This document shows positions 22,585 through 32,383 of a DNA stretch of 64,000 nt, one piece after another. Position numbers and translations under genes: made by a program. The notes under the pieces were generated by a model. It searched no databases and was not told the origin of the DNA. It saw only the letters and a list, made by a program, of their open reading frames with translations. The stretch's first letter is position 1; each line of letters begins with the position of its first letter. This DNA is from Poronia punctata (taxonomy: Eukaryota; Ascomycota; Sordariomycetes; Xylariales; Xylariaceae): contig MU401543.1 of assembly GCA_022579005.1 (NCBI GenBank), positions 62,001 through 126,000 of the forward strand. Direction: 5' to 3'.

Positions 22585-24294
22585 TAACATCACCAGCACG
22601 TATGGCTTGGCGTTTAGTACGCATCTGATAGGCTTGGTGTGTCTATATATAGGAAGATCTCGCGACCTTAGACGCAATGAAAATGGCCAATCGTCTGGTC
22701 TGATGAACAGAGACTAGGAACAAAAATAAGAAGAGCAAGTAGGGAGGGTTGCCCCTCGCTTACTTTATTGGAGTTCTCGGTGTTGCTAACACCGGGCAAA
22801 GGTTCCCATTGGCCTTGGGATCGTTCGCAACCTCATCTACGGAGCGTTTGTAGCCGCACTGCAAGAACTCTTGTCATTTCGGGCCAACACCCGGTACGCT
22901 GTTCCGATCTACCTATAGGTATTAGGTAGTGACATTCAAGGAACGGGCAATATATTGCCATATTGCCAAGCTTAAAGGCTCATCATCTCTTTGCGCACCG
23001 TCGAGCTTTACCCCTATTGTTCCGTCTGCCGTGTGGGCTATAACGGGCTCTGTTCATACTTACTTCGGCGGCAGGAGACTTCTCATCGGCAATGCTACTC
23101 AATACAGGGCCACGGGCTCCCGAGACAAGAGTGGCGCCGAGAATCCTACACGTAATGATAAATACAGGACAGCGTGATTGAGTCGAGCTACTGGTCGGCG
23201 GAGACTTTCCCAGGCCCGTGATTTGAATTCCGGGATGTGTTTTGAGCAGCCAATACGAGGGGTTTTGTCTTGCGCATCGATAGGGAGGCAGGTGTCGAGT
23301 TCGGATTGTAGGTTTGCGTTGCGCGATTCAAGATCCCGTACGAGGAACTACGTCGGACCCTAGACACGCGAAGAGATCCTACGTGCCTTTTCGTAGTCGC
23401 ACAACATTCCTCCAACAGTCCCTTGTAGTTCTCGGTGGTGGCATTGTCAAAGTCATTTTCTGGGAGGTCAAGTTCTGCCCTAAGCAGTACCTAGTTGCCG
23501 TGGCTACCAGCCCGTTTACACTGACTTATGTCTGATGATGGCAGGGCCGAAGCTTTTAGATCATGTAATGAATGGAGTGTGTTGAGGAGATTGTTATGTT
23601 AGGGGAGTCGTTGAATAGGAATCGAGCTTGGTCGTAGATTGTAGCAGATTGGATTCCTTATTGCCGAGACGCGTCCAAGATGTCGAGCAGTCAATCAATT
23701 TAGAGGTAGGTACATCAGGTACTAAGTACATGTACCTAAGGTACATGATAAAATCACTGATTACCTGCATTGTACCGAGTACATGTACGTAGATAGGTGC
23801 CTAACCTACCACATGCAAGTAAGCCTGTTGTACCCTGTTAACAAAATTCTAGGCGCAAACAGACAGCGTCATATGTCATCGGCAGGTTGTCTCCGGTCAA
23901 GTCGACAGACCTAACCTACTCGTACATATTTTAGTCTACCTACCTAGGTATCCTTACATATCACAGGCCTGCACATATTCAACCTAAGTGGCAGACTTTA
24001 CGTTTACATATCTGCCATCCATTTCTAGTCTCACTCTCTTTTTCTTCCTGTTGTGACTGTGTTTATTCTGTTTGCTGTAAGAACTCAACACCTGCAACCT
24101 ACACATACAGGGCGACAGTCTTGGATCTACTTAGCTGCTTTGCGGTTGGCGGCGGGTACCGTATATGGCTACAACCAAATTGCCGGCCCCTCCAAAGAAA
24201 ATATTTACCACCTCCATTCTTCGGCTTCGCGGCAATCCCCCGACGCAATAAAGCACGGTTGTTCATCCCGCCGCTCCTTAAAAAATCACTCAGT
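22585..24294. other. Intergenic region before the J-protein gene
   Basis: 1.7 kb without an intact gene. A decayed coding relic is listed separately at 23,115-23,480. The stretch 23,700-23,960 is dense in GTACATGTAC/TACCTAGGTA palindromic words. The right end must hold the promoter and leader of the J-protein gene. Confidence 0.45.
23115..23480 (-). pseudogene. Decayed coding relic with coiled-coil-like segment
   Basis: Reading the minus strand gives protein-like stretches in two adjoining frames: AELDLPENDFDNATTENYKG and GLLEECC in one, then DYEKARRISSRV and VRDLESRNANLQSELDT followed by IPEFKSRAWESLRRPVARL in another. The second frame is broken by two TAG codons; each would be CAG before a C-to-T change, which is the RIP context. 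The LESRNANLQSEL part looks like a heptad coiled coil such as follows a DNA-binding region. Parent family not recognised. Neither frame has an intact start-to-stop gene. Confidence 0.35.
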
Positions 24295-26015
24295 ATGGTT
24301 GTTGATACGGCATACTACGACGCCCTCGGAGTCCAGCCGACGGCGACCGAGCTCGAGATAAAAAAGGCCTACCGCAAGTTGGCCATCGTCCACCATCCGG
24401 GTGCGCACTCTTTCCCCGTGCATGTTACAGGCCGTCAATGGCCCTGTGAGATCCACGCGTATGTGCCCGTCCCCGCACAACTGACCTGGATCATCTACTA
24501 CAGACAAGAACCCAAACGACCCCACCGCGCATGAGAAATTCCAGGCCATCGGTGAGGCGTACCAAGTCCTGTCGGACAAAGACCTGCGGGCAGCCTACGA
24601 TAAATATGGAAAGGAGAGTGCCAAGCCGGGCGAGGGCTTCGTCGACCCTGCCGAGTTCTTCAGCAGCATCTTTGGAGGTGACGCTTTCGTTGATTGGATT
24701 GGCGAGATCAGCTTAATGAAGGATCTGAATACTGCTATGGACATCACCGCCGACGGTCAGGAGGATGGTGAATTCCCCGGTACCGAAGATGCCATGCGCG
24801 AGAGTGCCAAGGACGCCGCCGATGCCGACAATACGACCGAAACCCCTCAGGGCCAGGCCTCGTCGGTTCCCCCACCTACCGTTGTTGTCGAGGACGAGTC
24901 AGAGAAGCCTGCCACCTCCACCACGCCTCCAGCCGCGGATGCGACGACAGCTGACGCCGCAGCCGGACCTAGCGCACAACCCCGTCAGCCGTCTCCTTCG
25001 CCCAGCGCTTCCGGAACCTCGGCTCGATCCAAGCACGCCATACCTATCCGGCCTGCACTTATGGACCGTGCCTCGGACGAGGCGCAGATGGCCGGCCAGA
25101 CGGAGGAGGAGAAGGAGCTTCGAAAGAAGGAAAAGAAGAAGGGCGGCCTGACCAAGGAGCAGCGAGAGAAGCTCGCGGCTTACGAGGCGGAACGAGCGAG
25201 AGTGCGCAAGGAACGAGTTGACACTCTTGCGCGGAAACTGGTGGACCGGATATCCGTGTGGACCGAGACAGACAAGGGGCCCGACGTTACCGAGGCCTTC
25301 CGGGCGAAGACGGTTCTAGAGGTTGAGAACCTCAAACTAGAAAGCTTCGGCCTCGACATCTTGCACGCCATCGGCGCCGTTTACTTTTCAAAAGCGACCG
25401 GCTTATTGAAATCGCAAAAATTCCTCGGCATCGGCGGCTTCTTTAGCCGCGTCAAGGAGAAGGGCACATTTTTGAAGGAGACATGGAACACCATCTCCTC
25501 GGCCATCGACGCGCAGCAGACCATGGAGGAAATGGCTCGCATGGAGGAGGCTGGAGGTGAGGACTGGACCGACGAGAAGAAGACGGAGTACGAACGCAAA
25601 GTTACCGGCAAGATCCTAAACGCTGCTTGGCGCGGTAGCAAGTATGAGATACAGGGCGTATTGCGCGAGGTCTGCGACAGCGTGCTCTACGATAAGAAGG
25701 TGCACCTTAACAAACGTTTAGAGCGCGCCCAAGCCCTTGTTATTCTTGCAGAGATTCTGACCAAAGTAAGTGAACGGACTCGCTTCACGTCTGTCTCTAT
25801 TGTTCCCCTCTATACAATCATTTTACGATAAAGTTGAAGCTAACAGGTATGATTTCCAGGCACAAAGATCTCCCGAGGAAGAGGGCGACTACATGGCTTT
25901 TGAACAGCTAGTCGCCGAGGCAGCCATGAAAAAGGAGAAGGAGCCCAAGAAGAAGGGCAAGGATAAGGAATCGAAGAAACGGGCTAGTAGTGAGGCCGGA
26001 ACGGCCGAGACGTAA
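24295..26015 (+). CDS. CAJ1: J-domain co-chaperone of the CAJ1/DJP1 type (DnaJ-X)
   Basis: Exons 24295-24400, 24504-25765 and 25860-26015, 507 aa. The N-terminal J domain ([19 protein letters not shown]...) has the HPD motif at residues 34-36, with the Asp codon split by intron 1 (GTGCGC donor, CTACAG acceptor). [35 protein letters not shown] and [15 protein letters not shown] match yeast Caj1 in order. An acidic, Ser/Pro/Ala-rich linker (about residues 130-260) leads to the DnaJ-X C-terminal domain and a lysine-rich tail. J-proteins stimulate Hsp70 ATPase; this subfamily acts in the cytosol/cell periphery or in peroxisomal protein import (Djp1). Which of the two this one serves cannot be told. 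Intron 2 is 94 nt (GTAAGT/TTCCAG). Confidence 0.92.
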
Positions 26016-27466
26016 GGCTTATTATAGCCCCCTCCCCCCTTCAGAAATGGAACTACCTAGACCGACTAGAGCGGCCGTGAAAGAAGTTGCTGAGCAACAA
26101 TTGCAAATTTCACATCGAAGCTGATCTGACGCCCCTCCCTCCGAACCACGAGCGACGGGTAGAAAGTGCAGGCCCCCCCGAAATATACCTCCGCGTGGGA
26201 ATTAATCCTCCATCAGGATTGAATGAATGCCCGGTGTCTGCTTTTTTTTGAAATAATCATAGACAACGAACGAACGTTTTCTCCCCTCAACCCTCGAATC
26301 AAGTACGAATAGGGGTTTTTTTTTTTTTTGGAAATAGACATTTAATCATCACTCATTAATAAATATACCTCACAGTTCACTGCATATCTATTTCTGCTGT
26401 CCTGGCAAGAAGTGGAAATCACTCCATGCATGCTGTTTGCTTTTTTCTGTTACCTAGGGTAGGTAACCGCTTACGTGTAGCATTTATCCAAGTCGTCGGA
26501 ACCGGATCCGGAATCGGAACAGGGGCCGGAACAGGGGCCGGAACCCGTGACAGGGTATTGTCCCGTCCCGTCCCTCCTTCCTTTTTTATTCGTACAAATA
26601 CAGTGATATGTTTTCATGTATGGCCCCATCATTACATATCACGACCGAACCCGGAAAAGAATGCGAATGGCTTGCCGAGATAGCAAAACATGATTTCCCC
26701 TCTTTTTACTGGGTTGGACAGGAAGACGCAAAGAACAAATCGAATTTTTCTTTTCTTTTCTTCCGGCAACATCTAACCCCTATTCCTATGGCCGATTATC
26801 CGAAGAGATAAACATAGACAGTTTACCCGAATGCCATACAAGTCACTGCCCCCTCGATAAAAGGGGTAGCAAGTCGGTTCGATTTAAAATGGTCATCTCT
26901 CGTAAATTTATCAAGTTCTCTGGATATAATACAGGAACACAGGGGAAGTCCCCCGTTTAAATGTAGCACGCGACCCGTCCTTCTATGTACAACTTATCCA
27001 CCGTCTCAACTCTCAAAAAGGTGCCACGTCGTCTAGGGAGGGTATGTATAACCACTAATGTTCACTCCCTGCTGGACGGGTGGGATTGGGGGGGTATCAC
27101 TGCTGGGGAAATTCATGGCAAATGAAAGAAAAAGAACAGAAGAAGAAAAGAGAATAGTGAGGGGGAAATGATCGAATCCCAGTCGTAGGCGATTGTGGAT
27201 TGAAATGACCATTACAGCTCCCTAGGATCAATCCATGATTCTGCCCTGGAGATTTTGTTGATGGTACAATTTTGGTCACAAAAGAAAAGGGGTGCAGCCC
27301 GAAGAAAAAAAAAGACCAAAACCAATACATTTAAACCCGCCTCCCAAATGGTATATGAACGCCGTTTCTGTCGTGCTGTATGCTTATGCGCCGATCCTGA
27401 ACTGCATGTAACTCGATAAATGTGCCGTAAAGAGTGGCGATCGCTTTCCTTAAAAATGACCCTAGG
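26016..27466. other. Convergent intergenic region, J-protein / coiled-coil gene
   Basis: 1.45 kb with 3' UTRs of both neighbours; T-run at 26,316-26,330. A short imperfect tandem repeat is listed separately. No gene seen. Confidence 0.5.
26498..26545. repeat. Imperfect tandem repeat, GGAACAGGGGCC units
   Basis: GGAACAGGGGCC occurs twice in tandem, flanked by degenerate GGAACC/GGAATC units, in non-coding DNA. Confidence 0.7.
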
Positions 27467-29440
27467 TTAGGGCTCTATCGGAATATTCGTGTTGGTCGAT
27501 TTGCAATCCCCGGGAAGCTCTATACCGCTGTCTCGGTCTTGAGCTTGTGTACCCCACCCTGCCGACGGCCCTAGAGCGTCTGCGGACTCTATAGATTGCT
27601 CAAGGTTGTCGTCTGTTGTAATCGGTTCGTGTACGAATGCTAGCTTGGTGTATTCCTCTTCTTCGTCCAAGGGATCGAGCACTCTACCGCCCAGATGTAC
27701 GTCGCTAGCATTCACTTTATATTCGAGTGCCTTTTTCCCGTCCCTGATCAGATCTTCTGTCCAATCAAGACATCTCTTGATGCTCTGGTTGATCCTCTGC
27801 GAGTCGGCGAGAATTTGCTGGTGTTTAGACAAGTCAAGGTTCAATCGGTCTTCATCTTTCTGACGATGTTTCGCATCTTGCTCCTCTAACGTGCCCGGAC
27901 TCAAGTCACACGATGCAGAGTCGCTGTCCGATAAAGAGTCGTTTTCTATACCCAAATCCGGATCCTCTTCACCAAGGTCCGATAGTCCTAGCGATTCTGA
28001 CCCCAACTCCGACGTCGAGAACGTAGAGCCTACGGACAGGCGACCGGAACGGGAAAGACGGCGAAACCGCCGAAGTTCCTGCGCCTGTTTGCGGAGTTGA
28101 CGCTCCAGAGTCCGATTGATAGCCTCCAGCGAAGCATTCCTAATCTGTAGGTCTTGGACCTTCCTTTCCCTTCTAGCATTGGCGATTAATTCCGTCAGTG
28201 GGTCCGTGGATGAGACAGCTGACTTGGTCGGACTTTGCAATCCGGGTTCGTCATCCTCGAGTGGGGTTATCTCTTGCTCCTCGATTTCCTCTGCTGCCTG
28301 TATGATAGATGCTAGTGTTAATGGAGCAGGCCCGGTCGGCGGAAAGGTCTCAGCTGGGGGCAGAATAGGCACGGGAGAAGCCAAGGGCCTTAGGCCATCC
28401 AAAGATCCGTCAGCCTGAACGAGACTGCCAGAACGCGAATGGCCGCTGGACCGTGGCGTTGTTGCACCAGGCCGGCGCAGCCCAGCGGGGGACGGTCCCA
28501 ATGGCGGTGGTGTGACCTGGGCATGGGTAGCCGGAGTACTCTGAGGAGCAATGCCATTTCCGCTATATCTCTTGTACGGCTTGGTTGGAGAGGCAGGGCG
28601 TTGCGGTCCGACAGCCGAGCGAGCGGCAGAAAATGCAGGAATCACAGCAACTGTGGGGGCCTTTGAAGTGGTAGATACGGTTGGCCCTGACTGGTACGAA
28701 CGTGGAGGCGGTCGTCTGCCTATGGTATTGTCCTGGCCCTGAGGCACACTTGGAGACCGTGGGGGTGATACTCCTGCATCTTTGTTCGACTTGTCCGGCG
28801 CAAGGTCGTTCCCATTGGCATAGAAGAAAGTCGGCCCTTTCGAAGGCACCGATTTCGAAGCGCTGGTGGGCCGCGCCGTCGGCTTTATGTCACTAGCATG
28901 GAAGAATTTGGACTCTCGAGAACTTCTCCTCTCTGGGCTGACGGCGTTAAATGTAACCACAGGTTTCTTCGGCATGTCGCCCTGGCTCAACGGACTCGAG
29001 AAAGGAAGGCTAGCTTTATATTCCCAAGACTCAAGGCGCTCGGTGTTCGGGGTGCCATTGGGGGTGCTGTTGGCGCTGTCGACACGGCTCTGCCTGGAGC
29101 CTGAGCGGGGGGTTATATTGCTGTTCAGGTGAGGGCTGAAGGCAATGGTAGAGTCGTCGTATAAGCCGCGGTTCGAAGTGGCGGTGTTACTGGTTACAGA
29201 GGCGGAAGGGCGTAATTGTTGTTGATTTTGTGGCGTCCGTTTAGGTACGGATGCAGTAGCAGCAGTAAGACTAGGCGTCTTGGGCTGGGGTTGGGATGGC
29301 CTCGAAGCTGAAGCTATCTTGGGAGTCAGGGGCGGACGATTGATTCCCCTCGCGGCCGTGGCACTGAGAGAGGGCATTTGCGGGCGTATTGTTGTGTTTG
29401 TTGTTGTGCTGGAGGAGGGGTTCGAAGAGTCGTAGCCCAT
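27467..29440 (-). CDS. Unrecognised Ser/Pro/Thr-rich protein with coiled coil
   Basis: Single open exon, 657 aa from ATG 29440. I do not recognise the family. Residues 1-400 are disordered and rich in S, P, T and N (many SP/TP sites, RSGSRQSR and RRSSRES basic-serine patches). A predicted coiled coil lies about 419-460 (LEAINRTLERQLRKQAQELR), followed by an acidic/serine linker and a second helical segment about 518-580 (SKHQQILADSQRINQSIKRC). The same frame stays open another ~115 nt upstream (SVPGQYWETTIRKVFEA...) until a TAA, with AG acceptors available, so the true N-terminus may come from an upstream exon that I could not find. Such architecture is common in fungal cytoskeletal or septum proteins, but no role is claimed. 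Confidence 0.65.
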   Translation of the reverse strand: MGYDSSNPSSSTTTNTTIRPQMPSLSATAARGINRPPLTPKIASASRPSQPQPKTPSLTAATASVPKRTPQNQQQLRPSASVTSNTATSNRGLYDDSTIAFSPHLNSNITPRSGSRQSRVDSANSTPNGTPNTERLESWEYKASLPFSSPLSQGDMPKKPVVTFNAVSPERRSSRESKFFHASDIKPTARPTSASKSVPSKGPTFFYANGNDLAPDKSNKDAGVSPPRSPSVPQGQDNTIGRRPPPRSYQSGPTVSTTSKAPTVAVIPAFSAARSAVGPQRPASPTKPYKRYSGNGIAPQSTPATHAQVTPPPLGPSPAGLRRPGATTPRSSGHSRSGSLVQADGSLDGLRPLASPVPILPPAETFPPTGPAPLTLASIIQAAEEIEEQEITPLEDDEPGLQSPTKSAVSSTDPLTELIANARRERKVQDLQIRNASLEAINRTLERQLRKQAQELRRFRRLSRSGRLSVGSTFSTSELGSESLGLSDLGEEDPDLGIENDSLSDSDSASCDLSPGTLEEQDAKHRQKDEDRLNLDLSKHQQILADSQRINQSIKRCLDWTEDLIRDGKKALEYKVNASDVHLGGRVLDPLDEEEEYTKLAFVHEPITTDDNLEQSIESADALGPSAGWGTQAQDRDSGIELPGDCKSTNTNIPIEP

Positions 29441-30971
29441 CTTTCTGTCTTCCTTCAGGACGGGCGCACGCAGCGGGGCAACATCTTCATCTTGCAAGCA
29501 AGCTTCGAAAACTTTACGGATAGTCGTCTCCCAATATTGACCTGGGACTGACGGAGTCGGTGACGTTTGTTAGAGATATTTGTGGTAGCGGTTGGCTGCG
29601 ACAACAGCCTAGGTGGTGGCAACGCTGAACTGGCACTGGGTTGTCCCTATGATAGCGTGGACATGTGGTGCTGTTTATTACGGGCCGTCAAGATTGCTGC
29701 AATAGGGGGGTCTCTCCCTTGGCAGATTGGGTTGTTTCCCCTGGCACGGCCTGGTTCAGGTACGTGTAATTGTTTTGGCCCCGCTCTCTCGGTTGTTGAC
29801 TGAAACCACTTGTGGTTGTTATTGTGTTGTTAGTGAGCTTTAGTATAATTAGGTCCCGTTATTGTCTCCTGTATAATGCTCTTAGATTGTCGGGTGGACA
29901 AATGATGTTATGTTGTAGGTTATCATGCGCTTTATTTGTTTTGTTTTGATATTCGAATTATTTTTGGGGTGTTTGGGGCTTCCACACCTAAACCTAATAA
30001 TGCTTGTACTTCTCTGTCTTGGCTGTCATTGAAGTTGCGTTCTGTGGGCCAAGCTTTGAGAGTCCACACAAAGGTACGCACGTAGATGCACGTATTCTTA
30101 CACCACTTCCTTGTAGCTAGTTCATGCTCGATTGAATGCACCTTGGTAGGCAGGGCAGCCGATTATGATGCATTCTGGAATTAGCTAAAATCTCAGCATC
30201 AAACAAGAATTAAGGAAGGGCTTGAAAGACCTACATGATTCTAAATGGGCATTAAGGGACAATTCTTCAACGAGCACCATTTCTTTGAATGGCAACATAA
30301 TTTTGATACGGTACGTAAGTACCTACTATGTAGGTAGACATCTAGGCACCTAGGTGAGCTACTTTGTAGATTTGGGTGGCTGTATTTTCAGGTACGGTAA
30401 ACTGTACTCGTAAATGCTTCCCTCAAGCAAAATGCCTTCAACATATGCTATAGTTGCGCCTTCTTGATAGGATGAATTGGCTTGGAAACACCCAATTCCT
30501 GTCATCATCGCTTCTGCACGACTGCCCCAATATTCTATGGATTGCCTACCAAAAAAAAAAAATTTGTACACAGGTGTGTAATCGGAGCAACTTCTGACCC
30601 ACCTAACAAGTAGGTAGTACGATAGGTACTTTAGCTATCGGCATCTGTTGTTTTCTACTTCTTTCACATGTCCTAAGGACCACGTCCTAACAAACAAACG
30701 AACAATTGATCCATTTACGAGTACCTCTGAGGTTTCTTGTTGCAACATAGATGTATATCATACACATATGTAGGCATGTGCATAGGTCTTACCACTTTTA
30801 AAGGTGACAGGTACTCGTAGGTATGTAGGTATTGTACGCGTACATTACTGTGTACCATCAACGCCCGGTCTTACTCGATCTAGTACTGTTACATGATTAG
30901 CACCGACTCCCGGAGCCTCTCTTTCACAACTTTTGCCTCAACCTCGCACCAGCACCAAATAACGCAACGAG
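29441..30971. promoter_or_regulatory. Divergent intergenic region, coiled-coil gene / cytochrome b5-like gene
   Basis: 1.5 kb between divergent genes. The first ~115 nt may be coding for an N-terminal extension of the minus-strand gene. GTACCTAC and TACTCGTA words recur at 30,300-30,850. A CACCTAGGTG palindrome occurs near 30,346. No other gene. Confidence 0.45.
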
Positions 30972-32006
30972 ATGGGCCTTCTGGGATGGTCGCTGGTTCT
31001 AGCCTCCGTGTTATACATAGCAATTCGCCGACCACCATTTCTCGTTGAAACCCTGAACTCATTATGTGGCGGAGCGCAGAAAATACAGCAAACCCGCCCC
31101 GCGGGAGACGTCGTTCCTGGTGGTAGAAGTTCAAGTAGTGCCGCTCCGGTTCAGAACAAAGAAGACAATGTGCAATCAAGAAAGAAGCACTTGGAAGAGG
31201 CGCCAAACCCTGACGAAGACCCCGAAGCGCAAACAACGCCAAAAGCGACGGCATCGACAACGACGACGAATGGAACCATTCCCTCCTTCTCGCTATCCAC
31301 CGATCCAGATCCGCCTCCTTCGGCCGCTGCCACTGCGCGCGTAGCCGACGCAGTACAGCCAAACGCTGCGCCGGTGCTCGCGCCACCGATGCCGCCACTC
31401 CCACCACAGATCACCGCACCGTCCCCGAGCATGGCGATGCCCCCGCCTCGTCTACCCGCTCTCAGCAATCCCGACGGGACCAGCAGCGGTGCCTCCCTCG
31501 CAGCGCCTTCACGTTCCGCGCAACTTCTGAACCGCTCGCGCCAAGCGCAATATACCCGGCAACCGGGTACATCAACGCTTGCGCCGCCGCCAACACATAG
31601 TGCTAAGCCCACAGCGCCCTCGCGCAAAGTGACACTCGAGCCGGGTCACTCGCCTCTTGACTGGGCGCGTCTGGCCAACCACCCAACTGCCGACTTGCGG
31701 GGTCTCGGTCCCGGCGCTCCGTATTTACGTGTGACGCCGAGCATGTTGAAGCAACAGACGGGTCGGCGCGGGAAAGACGCCTGGACTGCGCTCGGTGGAC
31801 GCGTTTACAATATCACGCCGTACTTACCCTTTCACCCCGGAGGTGAACCGGAATTGTTGCGCGCTGCTGGACGCGACGGGACTAAGATCTTTGGCGAGAT
31901 ACATCCTTGGGTGAACTACGAGACCATGTTGAGCAGTTGCATGGTTGGCCTACTGGTGAATGAGACCGAGGCCCAGGGCACGGGCGATATGGACGCTATG
32001 GATTAG
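30972..32006 (+). CDS. Cytochrome b5-like heme-binding membrane protein
   Basis: Uninterrupted 344-aa frame. An N-terminal membrane segment (LLGWSLVLASVLYIAI) precedes a long Ala/Pro/Thr-rich linker (about 40-230), then a C-terminal cytochrome b5 fold (about 250-335). The heme ligand motif HPGG is at 288-291 and the second axial His is H311 in FGEIHPWVNYE. KDAWTALGGRVYNITPYLPF is the usual b5 strand before HPGG. This layout resembles fungal Irc21/CYB5R4-N-type proteins rather than small tail-anchored cytochrome b5, because the anchor is at the N-terminus. It probably carries electrons at the ER or another membrane; the partner reductase is not visible. Confidence 0.85.
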   Translation: MGLLGWSLVLASVLYIAIRRPPFLVETLNSLCGGAQKIQQTRPAGDVVPGGRSSSSAAPVQNKEDNVQSRKKHLEEAPNPDEDPEAQTTPKATASTTTTNGTIPSFSLSTDPDPPPSAAATARVADAVQPNAAPVLAPPMPPLPPQITAPSPSMAMPPPRLPALSNPDGTSSGASLAAPSRSAQLLNRSRQAQYTRQPGTSTLAPPPTHSAKPTAPSRKVTLEPGHSPLDWARLANHPTADLRGLGPGAPYLRVTPSMLKQQTGRRGKDAWTALGGRVYNITPYLPFHPGGEPELLRAAGRDGTKIFGEIHPWVNYETMLSSCMVGLLVNETEAQGTGDMDAMD

Positions 32007-32383
32007 CTTCCATCCACTTTTTCATGAGATACGCAAGGCTTCATTATTTTCTCTCATAGACGGCACTAAAGTGGAGTTTTACGTGCTCTGTAATCCTAAA
32101 TGTGTAAATATAGGCATTACTCCATGGCACTTGGTTGCATCGCATTTTGGGTAGGGAAGGCGTTTCTGGGATTTAAAGCTTCCATTCGAGACAGGCGACG
32201 GGTTAGGTGGCTTTCAAAGAGCCCTAGATCAGCAAACGGGTATCCCAGCTTGTGGTCAACTTGCGCAGATAGTATCTTCACCGGCGCTTAGCCTGATAAA
32301 AGCAAGGCTATATATAATACATTGGCCGACGGTCTTCCTGGCCAGTTCCTACCCTATCTGTTCGATGTACTGGGAAAAAGAGA
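32007..32383. other. Convergent intergenic region, b5-like gene / NBS1
   Basis: 377 bp of 3' UTR sequence; nothing distinctive. Confidence 0.5.

Noticed and set aside
30889..31407. 172-aa minus-strand ORF over the cytochrome b5-like gene
   Set aside because: Shadow of the low-complexity Pro/Ala region of the plus-strand gene.
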